Below, one piece after another: positions 17,791 through 26,889 of a stretch of DNA of 64,000 nt (within the stretch, counting starts at the first letter, position 1; every line of letters begins with the position of its first letter). This DNA comes from Tropicimonas isoalkanivorans (GTDB lineage Bacteria > Pseudomonadota > Alphaproteobacteria > Rhodobacterales > Rhodobacteraceae). The translations under genes and the position numbers were made by a program. Location: the NCBI RefSeq assembly GCF_900112335.1, contig NZ_FOLG01000014.1:62001-126000 (forward strand), read 5' to 3'. Under the pieces are notes generated by a model. That model ran no database searches, had not been told where the DNA came from, and was given only the letters and a program-made list of their open reading frames with translations.

Positions 17791-18420
17791 CTAACGAACC
17801 GGGTCCAGCAGGGCCCGCGACAGGGTGCAGTCCCGGCGGGCATCGGGCGCGCACGCCCGCGGCTCCAGATCCCGCGTCAGGCAGATCCGCGTTTCCATGA
17901 TTCGCCCGGACTGGCATGTGACCGTCACCATGTCGGCGGAAAGCTCCGGGTTCGCCTCCAGCCAGGCCTCCTCCACCACGGCGGCCGGCAGAACCACGCT
18001 CTCGCTCAGCTTCCGCAGGACCGGCGGCGGCGTGACGCTTTCATACGCCCGCCGCGCCAGCGCGTAGTAGTCCGTCGCCTCCAGCCCCGAACACCGCCCG
18101 TGTTTCTTCCACTGGTACCAGGCCAGCCCGGGGGCCCCCATGATGTCGGCCATCGCGGCGGTCTGGCGGCGCGAGGGATTGGCGGCGGCGGAGGCGCAAA
18201 AGCTCGGCCACCCCTCTTCGTACTGCGGCCAAAGCCCGTGCAGCACCCAGCCCAGATCCCGCGCGGGGTCGCACTGCTCTGCCTCGCGCGCGTCGCCCTC
18301 CGTTGCGCAGTAGCTCGGCGTCCACGACAGCGCCATGACGTAGTAGTCGAAGTCCCCCGCCCGCTCCCCGTCGGCCACTGCCGATCCGGTGAGAAGGACC
18401 CAAAGCAAGATCCACCGCAT
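17791..18420 (-). CDS. secreted ribonuclease T2 family protein
   Basis: A 209-residue protein with a signal peptide (MRWILLWVLLTGSAVA, cleavage near residue 16) and both catalytic motifs: CAS I as HGLWPQ (His61) and CAS II as WKKHGRC (His107), with paired cysteines. T2 enzymes cut single-stranded RNA through a 2',3'-cyclic phosphate and act outside the cytosol, here probably in the periplasm for nucleotide scavenging. ATG 18420 is set by the signal peptide; the frame is open further upstream without conserved sequence. Its last 19 codons are duplicated at 16574-16632. Confidence 0.93.
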   Translation of the reverse strand: MRWILLWVLLTGSAVADGERAGDFDYYVMALSWTPSYCATEGDAREAEQCDPARDLGWVLHGLWPQYEEGWPSFCASAAANPSRRQTAAMADIMGAPGLAWYQWKKHGRCSGLEATDYYALARRAYESVTPPPVLRKLSESVVLPAAVVEEAWLEANPELSADMVTVTCQSGRIMETRICLTRDLEPRACAPDARRDCTLSRALLDPVR

Positions 18421-18543
18421 TTTGACTTCCCTTTCCGCTGCCGCGGCCTTATATGCCAAGCAATTCCCGAAAACGAGGAAAAGCGGCCCCGGGGGCTCGC
18501 GGCCGCAGCCCGGCCACGGTAGAATTGTGCGAAGGAGGCAGAC

Positions 18544-19317
18544 ATGAACAAGCCACTGATGGCAAAGGCCACCGCCGTCTGGCTGGTCGACAACACGACG
18601 ATCAGCTTCAAGCAGATCGCCGATTTCTGCGGACTGCACGAACTCGAGGTGCAGGGAATCGCCGATGGCGACGTCGCCGCCGGCGTGAAGGGTTTCGACC
18701 CCATCGCCAACAACCAGCTCGACCAGATCGAGATCGACCGGGCCGAAAAGAACCCGCTCCACAAGATGAAGCTTAAGTTCAACGCCGCCGCCGTGGGCGA
18801 GGAGAAGCGCCGTGGCCCGCGCTACACGCCCCTCAGCAAACGGCAGGACCGGCCGAACTCCATCCTGTGGCTGGTGAAGTTCCACCCCGAACTGTCGGAT
18901 GGCCAAATCTCGAAGCTGGTGGGCACCACCAAGCCGACGATCCAGTCGATCCGGGAGCGTACGCACTGGAACATCGCCAACATGCAGCCGATCGACCCGG
19001 TGGCGCTCGGCCTCTGCAAGCAGTCGGAACTGGACGCCGCCGTCCAGAAGGCGGCCGCGAAAAAGGCCGAGGAAGGCGTTGTGATGAGCGACGACGAGCG
19101 CCGCAAGCTCGTCTCCACGGAGCAGTCGCTGTCCGCCGATCCCGAACCTCGGATCCCCACGGCGATTTCGGGATTGGAGACCTTCACCCTCTCGGACCCG
19201 CGTGGCGACGAGGAAGAGGAGAGCAACGAGCCCATCCTCGATGCCGACAGCTTCTTCAACCTCCCCGACACCTCGGATGACGAGGACGACGACGAGGACA
19301 CGGACCGGAAGGACTGA
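18544..19317 (+). CDS. trcR: TrcR-type cell-cycle transcriptional regulator (DUF1013)
   Basis: A 257-residue protein. The conserved N-terminal part (about 1-165) contains TAVWLVDNTTISFKQIADFCGLHELEVQGIADG and KFHPELSDGQISKLVGTTKPTIQSIRERTHW, two helix-turn-helix-like segments typical of the DUF1013/TrcR family of alphaproteobacteria. It is followed by a basic/acidic linker and a strongly acidic tail (about 225-257) rich in Asp and Glu. The family is annotated as cell-cycle regulators in Caulobacter relatives. A strong AAGGAGG site precedes ATG 18544. Single-gene unit, divergent from RNase T2. Confidence 0.9.
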   Translation: MNKPLMAKATAVWLVDNTTISFKQIADFCGLHELEVQGIADGDVAAGVKGFDPIANNQLDQIEIDRAEKNPLHKMKLKFNAAAVGEEKRRGPRYTPLSKRQDRPNSILWLVKFHPELSDGQISKLVGTTKPTIQSIRERTHWNIANMQPIDPVALGLCKQSELDAAVQKAAAKKAEEGVVMSDDERRKLVSTEQSLSADPEPRIPTAISGLETFTLSDPRGDEEEESNEPILDADSFFNLPDTSDDEDDDEDTDRKD

Positions 19318-19664
19318 CAGCTATCCGGGCCATTCCGGGCGGGCGCCGTCTGTGCGCTGCCCGGAAGTGGCGGCACGCATCGGTACGGGGTGAAGCGGGA
19401 TCTGAGCGTGTATCTCTGCACCGATCTGAACGTGCGCTGCTCCCGACAATCATACGCGCCATTCAAGGTCGGCGAACCGCGCGATTGACAGCACATCTGA
19501 CAACTTCGCTGAGCGCCCGGCCTCGCGGCCAATGCGTTCCGGGCAGCCATCTTCAGCTCTCTCAAGAGGAAACGGCGAAGTTCGCGTCGTGAGACGGGCG
19601 GGACTGCGTCCGCGCCTCCCGGGAAGGCTGGATTTATCGGATCAGGTGACGCGCAAACAAAAGC
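19318..19664. other. 347-bp gap between trcR and idi
   Basis: No gene is supported here. The only structure I see is a near-perfect 12-bp direct repeat, GATCTGAGCGTG at 19399-19410 and GATCTGAACGTG at 19423-19434, spaced exactly 24 bp. Both flanking genes end here, so no promoter is expected. Confidence 0.5.
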
Positions 19665-20198
19665 TCACGGTCGCATCAGCGTGCCGAATATCCTGTCCTT
19701 GTATTGCTCGAGGTAGATGCGCAGCCACGGGGTAAATCGTTCCGGGCGGCGCTTCAGTTCCGCCGTCAGGTCGTAGAACCCGACCCATTCGACCTGCGCC
19801 ACTTCCTCCGGGTTCGGATAGACCTTCATCTTGCGCTCGGCCATCGCCATGAAGACATCGACGACTTCGTGCTCGACCATCCCGTTGCCCACGTCGGCGC
19901 GGTACTCGATCCGGTCCCGGTACGCCGGATAAAGCCCGGTGATGCCCAGCTCCTCCCGCAATCTGCGCACGGCGCAATCTGCGGCGGATTCGTTCCACTT
20001 CGGATGGGTGCAGCAGGTATTCGCCCACAGACCCGGCGAATGGTACTTGGTGGCGGCCCGGCGCTGGAGCAGGACGTTCTCGCCGTCCATCACGAACACC
20101 GAGACTGCCTTGTGGCGCAGTCCACGACGGTGGACCTCCAGCTTGGCCACCGGCTCGAGGGTGCCGTCGACCCAGGCAGGAATCATTTCGTCGGTCAT
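19665..20198 (-). CDS. idi: isopentenyl-diphosphate delta-isomerase, type I
   Basis: A 177-residue Nudix-fold enzyme of type I IDI length. It has the catalytic cysteine in LWANTCCTHP (residues 58-66), the metal/catalytic glutamate region VEHEVVDVF (about 108-116), and the HKAVSVFVMD and QRRAATKYHSPG strands. It interconverts IPP and DMAPP for isoprenoids such as ubiquinone and carotenoids. With ispH at 34 kb this is the second isoprenoid gene in the window. Single-gene unit, divergent from the cytochrome gene across 375 bp. Confidence 0.95.
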   Translation of the reverse strand: MTDEMIPAWVDGTLEPVAKLEVHRRGLRHKAVSVFVMDGENVLLQRRAATKYHSPGLWANTCCTHPKWNESAADCAVRRLREELGITGLYPAYRDRIEYRADVGNGMVEHEVVDVFMAMAERKMKVYPNPEEVAQVEWVGFYDLTAELKRRPERFTPWLRIYLEQYKDRIFGTLMRP

Positions 20199-20573
20199 CT
20201 GGCAGCAGTCGGAACGGTTCGGTTAAAAGACTTGAGCGCGCGGCAAGAGCAGGCATCGAACGGCAACACCCGACCGCCCGCTAGCCCGGTGGATGCAACT
20301 CCGATCTAAGCTTCGATCCGGCGCGCTTTCACGTCGACAAGGTGCCACAGGGCGGGGACACACCCATGTCCCGACGTCATGCGTGTTATATGTTGCGATA
20401 ATATCAAACAAATTCAATGCCTTTCATGAGCGCAACAAATATCCCGCATGCGTCTTTTTGCCCGATCGGATTGCAGCCCGTGCCCCCGCGGCTAGGATGA
20501 TCCCCCTCGGGCGCGGCGATTCCGGATTTGGCTCGGCGCTGTTCCGCATGAGGTCTACCGTAGAGGACTGTCT
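20199..20573. other. 375-bp divergent intergenic region, idi / cytochrome c2
   Basis: No open reading frame with coding character is seen. The part around 20385-20440 is clearly AT-rich compared with the rest of the window and contains TATA-like stretches (GTTATATG, GATAATATC), so it probably holds the cytochrome promoter. I could not identify a specific regulator site. Confidence 0.45.
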
Positions 20574-20996
20574 ATGTTCCGTTCCGTTGTCATTGCCGCC
20601 GCCACAACCGCGACGCTCACCCTCCCGGCGGTGGCCCAGGATGTGGAGGCTGGTGCCGAGTTGTTTCAGAAGCAGTGCGGCACATGCCACGTGGTCATGA
20701 ACGAGGACGGGGAGATTTTGGCCGGCCGCAAGGCGCGCACCGGGCCCAATCTGTTCGGCATCGTGGATGCGCCAGCCGCGCAGGTGGACGGCTTCCGCTA
20801 CGGGTCCGGCCTGCTGGCAGCGGCCGATGCCGGGCTGGTATGGGAGGTGCCCCACCTCGTCGCGTACCTGCAGGACACCAACATCTTCCTGAGGGAGGTC
20901 ACAGGCGATCCAAAGGTGCGGTCCCGGATGGCCTGGAAAGTGCGCAAGGACAAGGACGCCGCCGACATCGCCGCCTTCCTCGCCACCCTGAAGTAA
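20574..20996 (+). CDS. cycA: soluble cytochrome c2
   Basis: A 140-residue periplasmic class-I cytochrome c. A 21-residue signal peptide ends at AVAQD; the heme motif is CGTCH (residues 35-39), followed by AGRKARTGPNLFGIV as in Rhodobacter cytochrome c2, and a C-terminal FLREVTGDPKVRSRMAWKV where the Met is the likely sixth ligand. It carries electrons from the bc1 complex to oxidases or, in phototrophs, to the reaction centre. The family name c2 is by similarity; the exact isoform (c2 or c551-like) is uncertain. Confidence 0.88.
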   Translation: MFRSVVIAAATTATLTLPAVAQDVEAGAELFQKQCGTCHVVMNEDGEILAGRKARTGPNLFGIVDAPAAQVDGFRYGSGLLAAADAGLVWEVPHLVAYLQDTNIFLREVTGDPKVRSRMAWKVRKDKDAADIAAFLATLK

Positions 20997-21074
20997 GCAC
21001 GCCGGAAATTTCGTTTACCATTCCCGGCCCGCGCCCTGTAGCCTTCGGCCAAGAAACAACAGGGAGCCCGATTC

Positions 21075-22544
21075 ATGTTTCACAGACTTCTCCCCGCCGT
21101 CGCGTTTGCGGTCGCGGCGTCCGGCGCCTTTGCCGCGCGGGACGACATCACCATTGGCATGGGATTGGAACCGCCCAATCTCGATCCCACGGCCGGAGCC
21201 GCGGCAGCGATCGACGAGGTGGTCTATGCGAACATCTTCGAGGGCCTGACCCGGTTCGCGCACGATGGCTCCATCGTGCCGGGGCTGGCGGAAAGCTGGG
21301 ACGTCTCCGAGGACGGCACCGTCTACACCTTCCACCTCCATGACGGCGTCACCTTCCACGACGGCTCCACCATGGATGGGGAGGACGTGAAGTTCAGCCT
21401 CGACCGCGCCCGCGCCGAGGACAGCACCAACGCGCAGAAGGCGCTCTTCACCGGCATCGACTCGGTGGAGGTGCCGGACCCCCTGACCGTCGTGGTGACG
21501 CTCTCCGGTCCCGACGGCGCGTTTCCGTTCAAGATGGCCTGGGGGGACGCGGTGATCCTGGCCCCCGAAACGGCCGGCGAGGCCGCCACCAATCCTGTCG
21601 GCACCGGCCCCTTCAAGTTCTCGGACTGGGTGCAGGGCGACCGGGTGGAGATCGTCCGCAACGGCGCCTACTGGGGCGAGGCCCCGGCGCTGGCGAAGGC
21701 CACCTTCAAGATCATCTCAGATCCCAACGCCGCCTTCGCCGCGATGATGGCGGGCGACGTGGACGCCTTCCCCCGGTTCCCGGCCCCGGAGACGCTGCAG
21801 CAGTTTCAGGCCAACCCGATGTTCTCCGTCATCGTCGGCTCCACAGAAGGGGAGACGATCCTGGCGATGAACAACAAGCAACCGCCGCTCGACGACAAAC
21901 GGGTGCGCGAGGCGATTGCCCATGCGATCGACCGGCAGGCGCTCATCGACGGCGCGATGCAGGGCTATGGCACGCCCATCGGCAGCCACTTCCCGCCGCA
22001 CAGCCCGGACTACGTGGACCTGACGGGTCAGTCGGCGTTCGATCCGGAGGCGTCGAAGGCGCTCCTTGAGGAGGCCGGTCAGACGGACCTGAAACTCCGC
22101 CTCGCCCTGCCGCCCCCCGACTACGCCCGTCGTGGCGGTGAGGTGATCGCTGCGCAGCTTCGCGACGTGGGCATCGACACCGAGATCACGAACCTCGAAT
22201 GGGCCCAGTGGCTGGAGCAGGTGTTCAAGGGCAAGGATTTCGACCTGACCATCGTCAGCCACACCGAGCCTGCGGACATCAACATCTACGCCCGACCGGA
22301 TTACTACTTCCAGTACGACAACCCGGACTTCCAGGCGCTGATGGAGGAGCTCAACACGACCACCGACGAGGCGAAGCGGAGCGAACTGCTGAAGTCCGCG
22401 CAACAGATGATCGCGGACGACTACGTCAACGCGTTCCTCTTCCAGCTTCCCAAGACCGGGGTCGCCAACGCGAAGATCGAGGGCCTTTGGGAGAACGCGC
22501 CCACCCAGGCCAACGACCTGACCGGCGTGCACTGGACGGACTGA
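21075..22544 (+). CDS. family 5 ABC transporter substrate-binding protein (peptide/nickel type)
   Basis: A 489-residue secreted binding protein with a signal peptide (LLPAVAFAVAASGAFA), then ITIGMGLEPPNLDPTAGAAAAIDEVVYANIFEGL, LAESWDVSEDGTVYTFHLHDGVTFHDG and NKQPPLDDKRVREAIAHAID, all hallmarks of the DppA/OppA family. These capture peptides, metal chelates or other solutes in the periplasm. No permease or ATPase gene is next to it, so it is an orphan in this window and its partner transporter lies elsewhere. An AGGGAG site precedes ATG 21075. Confidence 0.92.
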   Translation: MFHRLLPAVAFAVAASGAFAARDDITIGMGLEPPNLDPTAGAAAAIDEVVYANIFEGLTRFAHDGSIVPGLAESWDVSEDGTVYTFHLHDGVTFHDGSTMDGEDVKFSLDRARAEDSTNAQKALFTGIDSVEVPDPLTVVVTLSGPDGAFPFKMAWGDAVILAPETAGEAATNPVGTGPFKFSDWVQGDRVEIVRNGAYWGEAPALAKATFKIISDPNAAFAAMMAGDVDAFPRFPAPETLQQFQANPMFSVIVGSTEGETILAMNNKQPPLDDKRVREAIAHAIDRQALIDGAMQGYGTPIGSHFPPHSPDYVDLTGQSAFDPEASKALLEEAGQTDLKLRLALPPPDYARRGGEVIAAQLRDVGIDTEITNLEWAQWLEQVFKGKDFDLTIVSHTEPADINIYARPDYYFQYDNPDFQALMEELNTTTDEAKRSELLKSAQQMIADDYVNAFLFQLPKTGVANAKIEGLWENAPTQANDLTGVHWTD

Positions 22545-22622
22545 GGCCGTCCCGCACCGGCAGCCGGGAGGCCGGTCTGCCGGTGCATGACGCAACGTTC
22601 CCACGGCAGGTTAGCCAAGGCA

Positions 22623-22672
22623 TGTTGCAAGTTCTTGCAGGATGTTGCAGAGATATGCTGCATTCTGCAGGA
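22623..22672 (+). promoter_or_regulatory. five 10-bp-phased TTGCA-type repeats before the DeoR gene
   Basis: Five consecutive 10-bp units carry TTGCA at 22625, 22635 and 22645, a diverged ATGCT at 22655 and CTGCA at 22665. The array ends 7 bp before the DeoR ATG and includes its AGGA ribosome binding site. A spacing of one helical turn puts all units on one DNA face, which suits cooperative binding by the adjacent DeoR-family protein and autoregulation of the DeoR-MFS operon. Confidence 0.65.
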
Positions 22673-22679
22673 CGCTCAC

Positions 22680-23447
22680 ATGCCATCTGATCCCGTTCTG
22701 AATTCGCCCGAAGGGCGCCAATCCATCCTCCGTGCCCGGGCCGCTGCGGGCGCGCCCCTTCCTATGGCGGCGCTGGCCGAAGAATTCGGCGTTTCGGTCG
22801 ACACGATTCGGCGCGACCTGCTGGCGTTGGAGGCCGAAGGCGCCATCCAACGGGTGCGCGGCGGTGCCTTGCCAGTGATGCAACCGGTGGAGCCTCTGGT
22901 AACGCGGATGCGGACGAGCGACGCGGCCGCCCACTGTATTGCATCAAGGGCGCTGGATCTGATCGAGGACGGGATGGTGGTAATGCTCGATGGCGGCACC
23001 ACGATCGCCCGCCTCGCCGCGAAGTTGCCCCCGCTGCCGCACGCGCTCATCATCACGCCGGCCCCGGCGGTGGCGGTTGCAACGCTGGCGGCCGGTATCG
23101 AGACGGTCCTCATCGGTGGGCAGATGTCGGCCCTGGGCGGAATGGCCGTTGGCCAGCGCGCGTGCGAGGCGGTGTCGGCCACGGCGGCCGACCTCTGCCT
23201 GTTGGGTGCATGTGGCTTGGAGCCCACCTTCGGGCTATCGGCCGACCGTCTTGACGAGGCGGCGGTAAAGGCCGCCATGGGGGCCGCCAGCAGCCGGACG
23301 GCGGTGCTGACCGATCGCAGCAAGCTTGGGCGGCGCGCGCGGCACCGGGTTGTGCCCTGCGCCAAGCTGGACGTGCTTGTCACGGATGCCTCATCGGAGG
23401 AGACCGCTGCTTTCCACGAGGTTGGACTGGAGATTCGTTGTGCGTGA
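22680..23447 (+). CDS. DeoR-family transcriptional regulator
   Basis: A 255-residue protein. The N-terminal DeoR helix-turn-helix (about 11-65) includes LAEEFGVSVDTIRRDLLALEAEGAIQRVRGGA; the C-terminal DeoRC sugar-phosphate-sensing domain has the DGGTT motif (MLDGGTTIARLAAKLP), and ends ARHRVVPCAKLDVLVTD. Such proteins are usually repressors released by phosphorylated sugars. ATG 22680 is preferred over an in-frame ATG at 22587, because the latter would read through the phased repeats. The stop overlaps the MFS start by 8 bp. Confidence 0.9.
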   Translation: MPSDPVLNSPEGRQSILRARAAAGAPLPMAALAEEFGVSVDTIRRDLLALEAEGAIQRVRGGALPVMQPVEPLVTRMRTSDAAAHCIASRALDLIEDGMVVMLDGGTTIARLAAKLPPLPHALIITPAPAVAVATLAAGIETVLIGGQMSALGGMAVGQRACEAVSATAADLCLLGACGLEPTFGLSADRLDEAAVKAAMGAASSRTAVLTDRSKLGRRARHRVVPCAKLDVLVTDASSEETAAFHEVGLEIRCA

Positions 23448-24615
23448 CATCAGAACCCCCCGGCGCGCCGTTTCGGCCGCCTTTGCCCTGAACGGGATGC
23501 TGCTCGGCACCTGGGCCTCCCGAATCCCCACGGTCATGGAGAACCACGGGTTGAGCGAGGGGCGCTTCGGCCTGCTTCTGCTCGTGATGGGGATCGGCGC
23601 GCTGATCTCCTTCCCGATTTCCGGCCGGATGGCGGACCGGTACGGCGCGGTGAAGCTGACGCATGTGATCGGATGGGCGTATCTGCTGTCCGTCGTGATG
23701 CTCGGGCTGGCACCCGGGCCGCTCTGGCTCTCCGGTGCGATGCTGTTCTTTGGCATGTGTCACGGGTCGATGGATGTCACCATGAACAGCTGGGCGACGG
23801 AGGTGGAGAAGTATCTGGGCCGTTCCGTCATGTCGTCGTTTCATGCCATGTGGAGCCTCGGCGCCGGGCTCGGTGCCGCCTCCGGCGCAGCGGCGAGCTG
23901 GGCAGGGCTGTCCGTTGCCGAGCATTTCGTGCTGGCAGCCATCGTTTTCGGCGCGGTGCTGCAATGGTTCGCGCATGTGCCCTGGACGTCCGAGACGCAG
24001 CCCCACAACCCCGACGCGTCGGCCTTTGCCCTGCCACGCGGGGCGCTGGTGCTGGTGGGCCTCATGGCGCTCAGTTCCGGCGCGGGGGAGGGGGCCGTGG
24101 CGGACTGGAGCGCCGTCTTCCTCTCCGGCGAGCTGGGCGTGACGGAGGCACGCGCGGCCCTCGGGCTGACCGTCTTTTCCGTGGTCATGGTGGGGATGCG
24201 CCTGGTCATCGACCGGATCGTGACCCGCATCGGCCCCGTGACCGTCGCCCGCATCAGCGGGCTGACGGCGGCGGTCGGGCTTGGGCTGGTCGTCCTGTCC
24301 GGCTGGCTGCCCGTGGCGCTTCTGGGCTTCGCCCTGATGGGTGTGGGGTATGCCGCCATCTATCCTCTGGCATTCAGCCGGGCCGCCCGTGATCCGGTGG
24401 TTCCTCCCGGCCAGGCCATCGCGAGCGTCGCCACGCTGGGCTACAGCGCACTGCTGCTCTCCCCGCCGGCCATCGGACTGATTGCCGAAATCGCGTCGCT
24501 TCGTGTCGCGTTCGCCCTGCTCGCGCTGCTCGCCATCATGATCTCCGTCCTCGCCGGCGTGTTCGGCCAGGGGCGGTCCGTGCCGCTGGCCCGCGGCGCA
24601 ACCTCTGCCGAGTGA
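23440..24615 (+). CDS. MFS transporter (YbjJ-like)
   Basis: A 391-residue major facilitator protein with 12 predicted membrane segments. The N-terminal RRAVSAAFALNGMLLGTWASRIP and the loop-2 motif GRMADRYGAVKLTH, plus CHGSMDVTMNSWATEVE in helix 4, resemble E. coli YbjJ and FucP-like sugar or drug carriers. GTG 23440 overlaps the DeoR gene and has GGAG 7 nt upstream. Being coupled to a sugar-phosphate-type repressor suggests a carbohydrate-related substrate, but direction and substrate are not established. Confidence 0.88.
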   Translation: MRDIRTPRRAVSAAFALNGMLLGTWASRIPTVMENHGLSEGRFGLLLLVMGIGALISFPISGRMADRYGAVKLTHVIGWAYLLSVVMLGLAPGPLWLSGAMLFFGMCHGSMDVTMNSWATEVEKYLGRSVMSSFHAMWSLGAGLGAASGAAASWAGLSVAEHFVLAAIVFGAVLQWFAHVPWTSETQPHNPDASAFALPRGALVLVGLMALSSGAGEGAVADWSAVFLSGELGVTEARAALGLTVFSVVMVGMRLVIDRIVTRIGPVTVARISGLTAAVGLGLVVLSGWLPVALLGFALMGVGYAAIYPLAFSRAARDPVVPPGQAIASVATLGYSALLLSPPAIGLIAEIASLRVAFALLALLAIMISVLAGVFGQGRSVPLARGATSAE

Positions 24616-24806
24616 CGGATCGGGGCGGGGGCCCATCAGCGTTCCCGTTCGATCCGCCCGAGCCCACCGCCCGCAACGTCCCTCGACGCGACGCGGGCGC
24701 TGCGGGACGAAGGGCCTGCAAGTAATAATGATATGAATCAATGACTTGATCGCGTCCCATCGTGAGACACCCTCAAGCCCCCCCTGCTGGAGCCGCGTGC
24801 CGAGCC

Positions 24807-25724
24807 TCAGATCAGCGCCAGAACCGCCACCCCCAGCAGCAGCGCCAGCCAACTCCGCCACAGCGCCCGGCTGGCCCGGTCAATATCCCCCGCGCCGGCG
24901 GAGCGGTTGCCCTCGGGATTGATAAACGGAAAATCCCGCATCTCCCCGTCATAGCTCCGCGGCCCGGAGAGCGCGACGCCCAGGCAACGCGCCATCGCCG
25001 CCTCTGGCCACCCAGCATTGGGCGAGCGATGCAGGCCCGCGTCCCGCGCGACGAGCCCCCAACCGGTCAGCCGCCCATGCCCCAGCAAGATCAACGCCGC
25101 CGCGAGCCGGGCAGGCAGCAGGTTCAGAAGGTCGTCGAATCGCGCCGCCGCCCAGCCGAAAGCCTCATGCCGCGGAGTCCGGTGACCGATCATGCTGTCA
25201 GCCGTGTTCACCACCTTGTAGACGAGGATGCCCGGCAACCCCGCAACCAGGAACGCCAGCGCCGGGGCAACCACGCCGTCCGAGAAGTTCTCCGCCGCGC
25301 TCTCGATCGCCGCCCGCGCGACGGCAGCCTCGTCCATCTCCGCGGTGTCCCGCCCGACGATCATCCCCACCGCCTTCCGCCCCTCCGGCAGCCCCTGCCG
25401 CAGTGCCGAGGCCACGGCGGAGACGTGTTCGACGAGGCTGCGCTGCGCGATCAGGACGGCCGCGAGGAGGGTGTCGATCAGGCCGCCGGGCGAGATCTCT
25501 TCCAGCAGGGAACCGAGCCCCCACGCGCCGATCACGAGGACGAACAGCGCCGCGCAACCCTTCAGGCGGCGATGGTCCCCGCCGTTCGTGTGGGCATCGA
25601 GCCATCCAACGCAGCGCCCCATCAGAACCGCCGGGTGCGGCAGCCGGGACCAGAGCCAACGGGGCTCGCCAAGCGCCGCGTCGAGCAGCAGGGCGCCGAG
25701 CAGCATCGTCTCCGTGCCGATCAT
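24807..25724 (-). CDS. cobD: adenosylcobinamide-phosphate synthase (CbiB/CobD)
   Basis: A 305-residue membrane protein with [25 protein letters not shown] at the start, [27 protein letters not shown] in the centre, [35 protein letters not shown], and a C-terminal hydrophobic helix; all typical of CbiB/CobD. It joins aminopropanol (phosphate) to adenosylcobyric acid in cobalamin synthesis. The start overlaps the cobC stop by 4 bp. The symbol follows the aerobic (Pseudomonas) naming; cbiB is the same protein. Confidence 0.95.
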   Translation of the reverse strand: MIGTETMLLGALLLDAALGEPRWLWSRLPHPAVLMGRCVGWLDAHTNGGDHRRLKGCAALFVLVIGAWGLGSLLEEISPGGLIDTLLAAVLIAQRSLVEHVSAVASALRQGLPEGRKAVGMIVGRDTAEMDEAAVARAAIESAAENFSDGVVAPALAFLVAGLPGILVYKVVNTADSMIGHRTPRHEAFGWAAARFDDLLNLLPARLAAALILLGHGRLTGWGLVARDAGLHRSPNAGWPEAAMARCLGVALSGPRSYDGEMRDFPFINPEGNRSAGAGDIDRASRALWRSWLALLLGVAVLALI

Positions 25725-26698
25725 GCCAGCACCGCCTCCAATCGCTGCCAGTCCGGTTCCCCGCCCGGAAGGCCCAGCCGCAGCCAGCGGTCGGAGTATG
25801 GGAAGATGCGGGTCCAGATACGGGCGGCGGCGAGCCGGTCCTGCATGGCGCGGGCATCGGCCGTGTCGTAGAGGCGGAACAGGGGCGTCCCACCCACTGT
25901 CCTTGCCCCGGCGCGTTCCAAGAGGGCATCCAGCCGCGTCGCGTCCCGCTCCAGCCGCGCGCGTGTCGCCTCGGCCCAGGTCACATCCCGAAGGGCCTCC
26001 GTTCCGATGGTCAGGGCGGGACCGGAGACGGCCCAGGGGCCGATCATGTCCCGCAGGGGGGCGATCAGGTCCGGAGCCGCGATCACGAAGCCCAGCCGCA
26101 CGCCGGCCAGTCCCCAGAACTTTCCGAAGCTCTTGAGGATGAGGGTCCCGGGCCGTTCGGTTGCGACCGAGATCAGGGTACGCTCGGGGCAGACGTCACA
26201 GAAACTCTCGTCGATCACCAGCAACCCGGAGGACGGCAGCGCGTCCCCAGTCCAGAGTCGGCCATCGGGGTTGTTGGGGTGAACGAGCACGCTTGCGTCC
26301 GGAGCGGGGTCGGCCTCCGCGGAAACGGACCATCCTGCCGCGCCAAAAGAGGCCGCGTGCTCGTTGTAGGTGGGTTGGGGAATCCATACCCGGCCCAAGG
26401 TGCCGAGAGCGGGCAACCTCGCGATGGCCGCGGAGGCGCCGGGGCACGGGAGGATGTCCAGCCCTTCCGGCACCTCCCAGAAGGCGCGGGCCGCCTCCAC
26501 GAGCGCCCGCTCGGCGCGGGAATCGGGCAGGGCGGTCCAGGCGTCGGCGGGCAGGGGGGGCATTGGGTAGGGTTGGGGATTGATGCCGGTGGACAGGTCC
26601 AGCCAGTCCGCCCGCGTCCCGCCCCAGCGGCCGGCGGCGGAGTCGATCCCGCCACCGTGGTCGCGGGGGTGTGCCGATCCATAGTTTTGTTCGCTCAA
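25721..26698 (-). CDS. cobC: threonine-phosphate decarboxylase (CobC/CobD-like, PLP)
   Basis: A 325-residue fold-type-I PLP enzyme with the [15 protein letters not shown] and [11 protein letters not shown] start, [17 protein letters not shown] and the PLP lysine in [17 protein letters not shown]. This is the histidinol-phosphate aminotransferase-like family placed next to cobD; it makes (R)-1-amino-2-propanol phosphate for the nucleotide loop of B12. First gene of a two-gene unit. No cobalamin riboswitch could be recognised in the 190 bp upstream. Confidence 0.92.
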   Translation of the reverse strand: MSEQNYGSAHPRDHGGGIDSAAGRWGGTRADWLDLSTGINPQPYPMPPLPADAWTALPDSRAERALVEAARAFWEVPEGLDILPCPGASAAIARLPALGTLGRVWIPQPTYNEHAASFGAAGWSVSAEADPAPDASVLVHPNNPDGRLWTGDALPSSGLLVIDESFCDVCPERTLISVATERPGTLILKSFGKFWGLAGVRLGFVIAAPDLIAPLRDMIGPWAVSGPALTIGTEALRDVTWAEATRARLERDATRLDALLERAGARTVGGTPLFRLYDTADARAMQDRLAAARIWTRIFPYSDRWLRLGLPGGEPDWQRLEAVLA

Positions 26699-26889
26699 CA
26701 GACTCGTCCCCTCGTCACCCGACGTCGCGGCGTTGGTAACGAAGATGCGGACCCGGGGTACAGCGGGAAATGGCTCGGCAGCACGTAGCGTTAATGAATC
26801 TGCCGCATCCGTTAACCTTTGTTTAGCATATTCGGCGCAAGAACCGTACGTGCGGGCCGTACCGGATTGTTTCCGCCGCGGAGGGTTAG

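Noticed and set aside
22587-22679. Longer N-terminus for the DeoR regulator
   Set aside because: It would translate the phased repeats into a cysteine-rich peptide; the HTH starts just after ATG 22680, which has its own AGGA site.
26699-26889. Possible cobalamin riboswitch upstream of cobC
   Set aside because: The B12-box-like core sequence could not be found on the minus strand; only GCCATTTC and short GC stretches occur.
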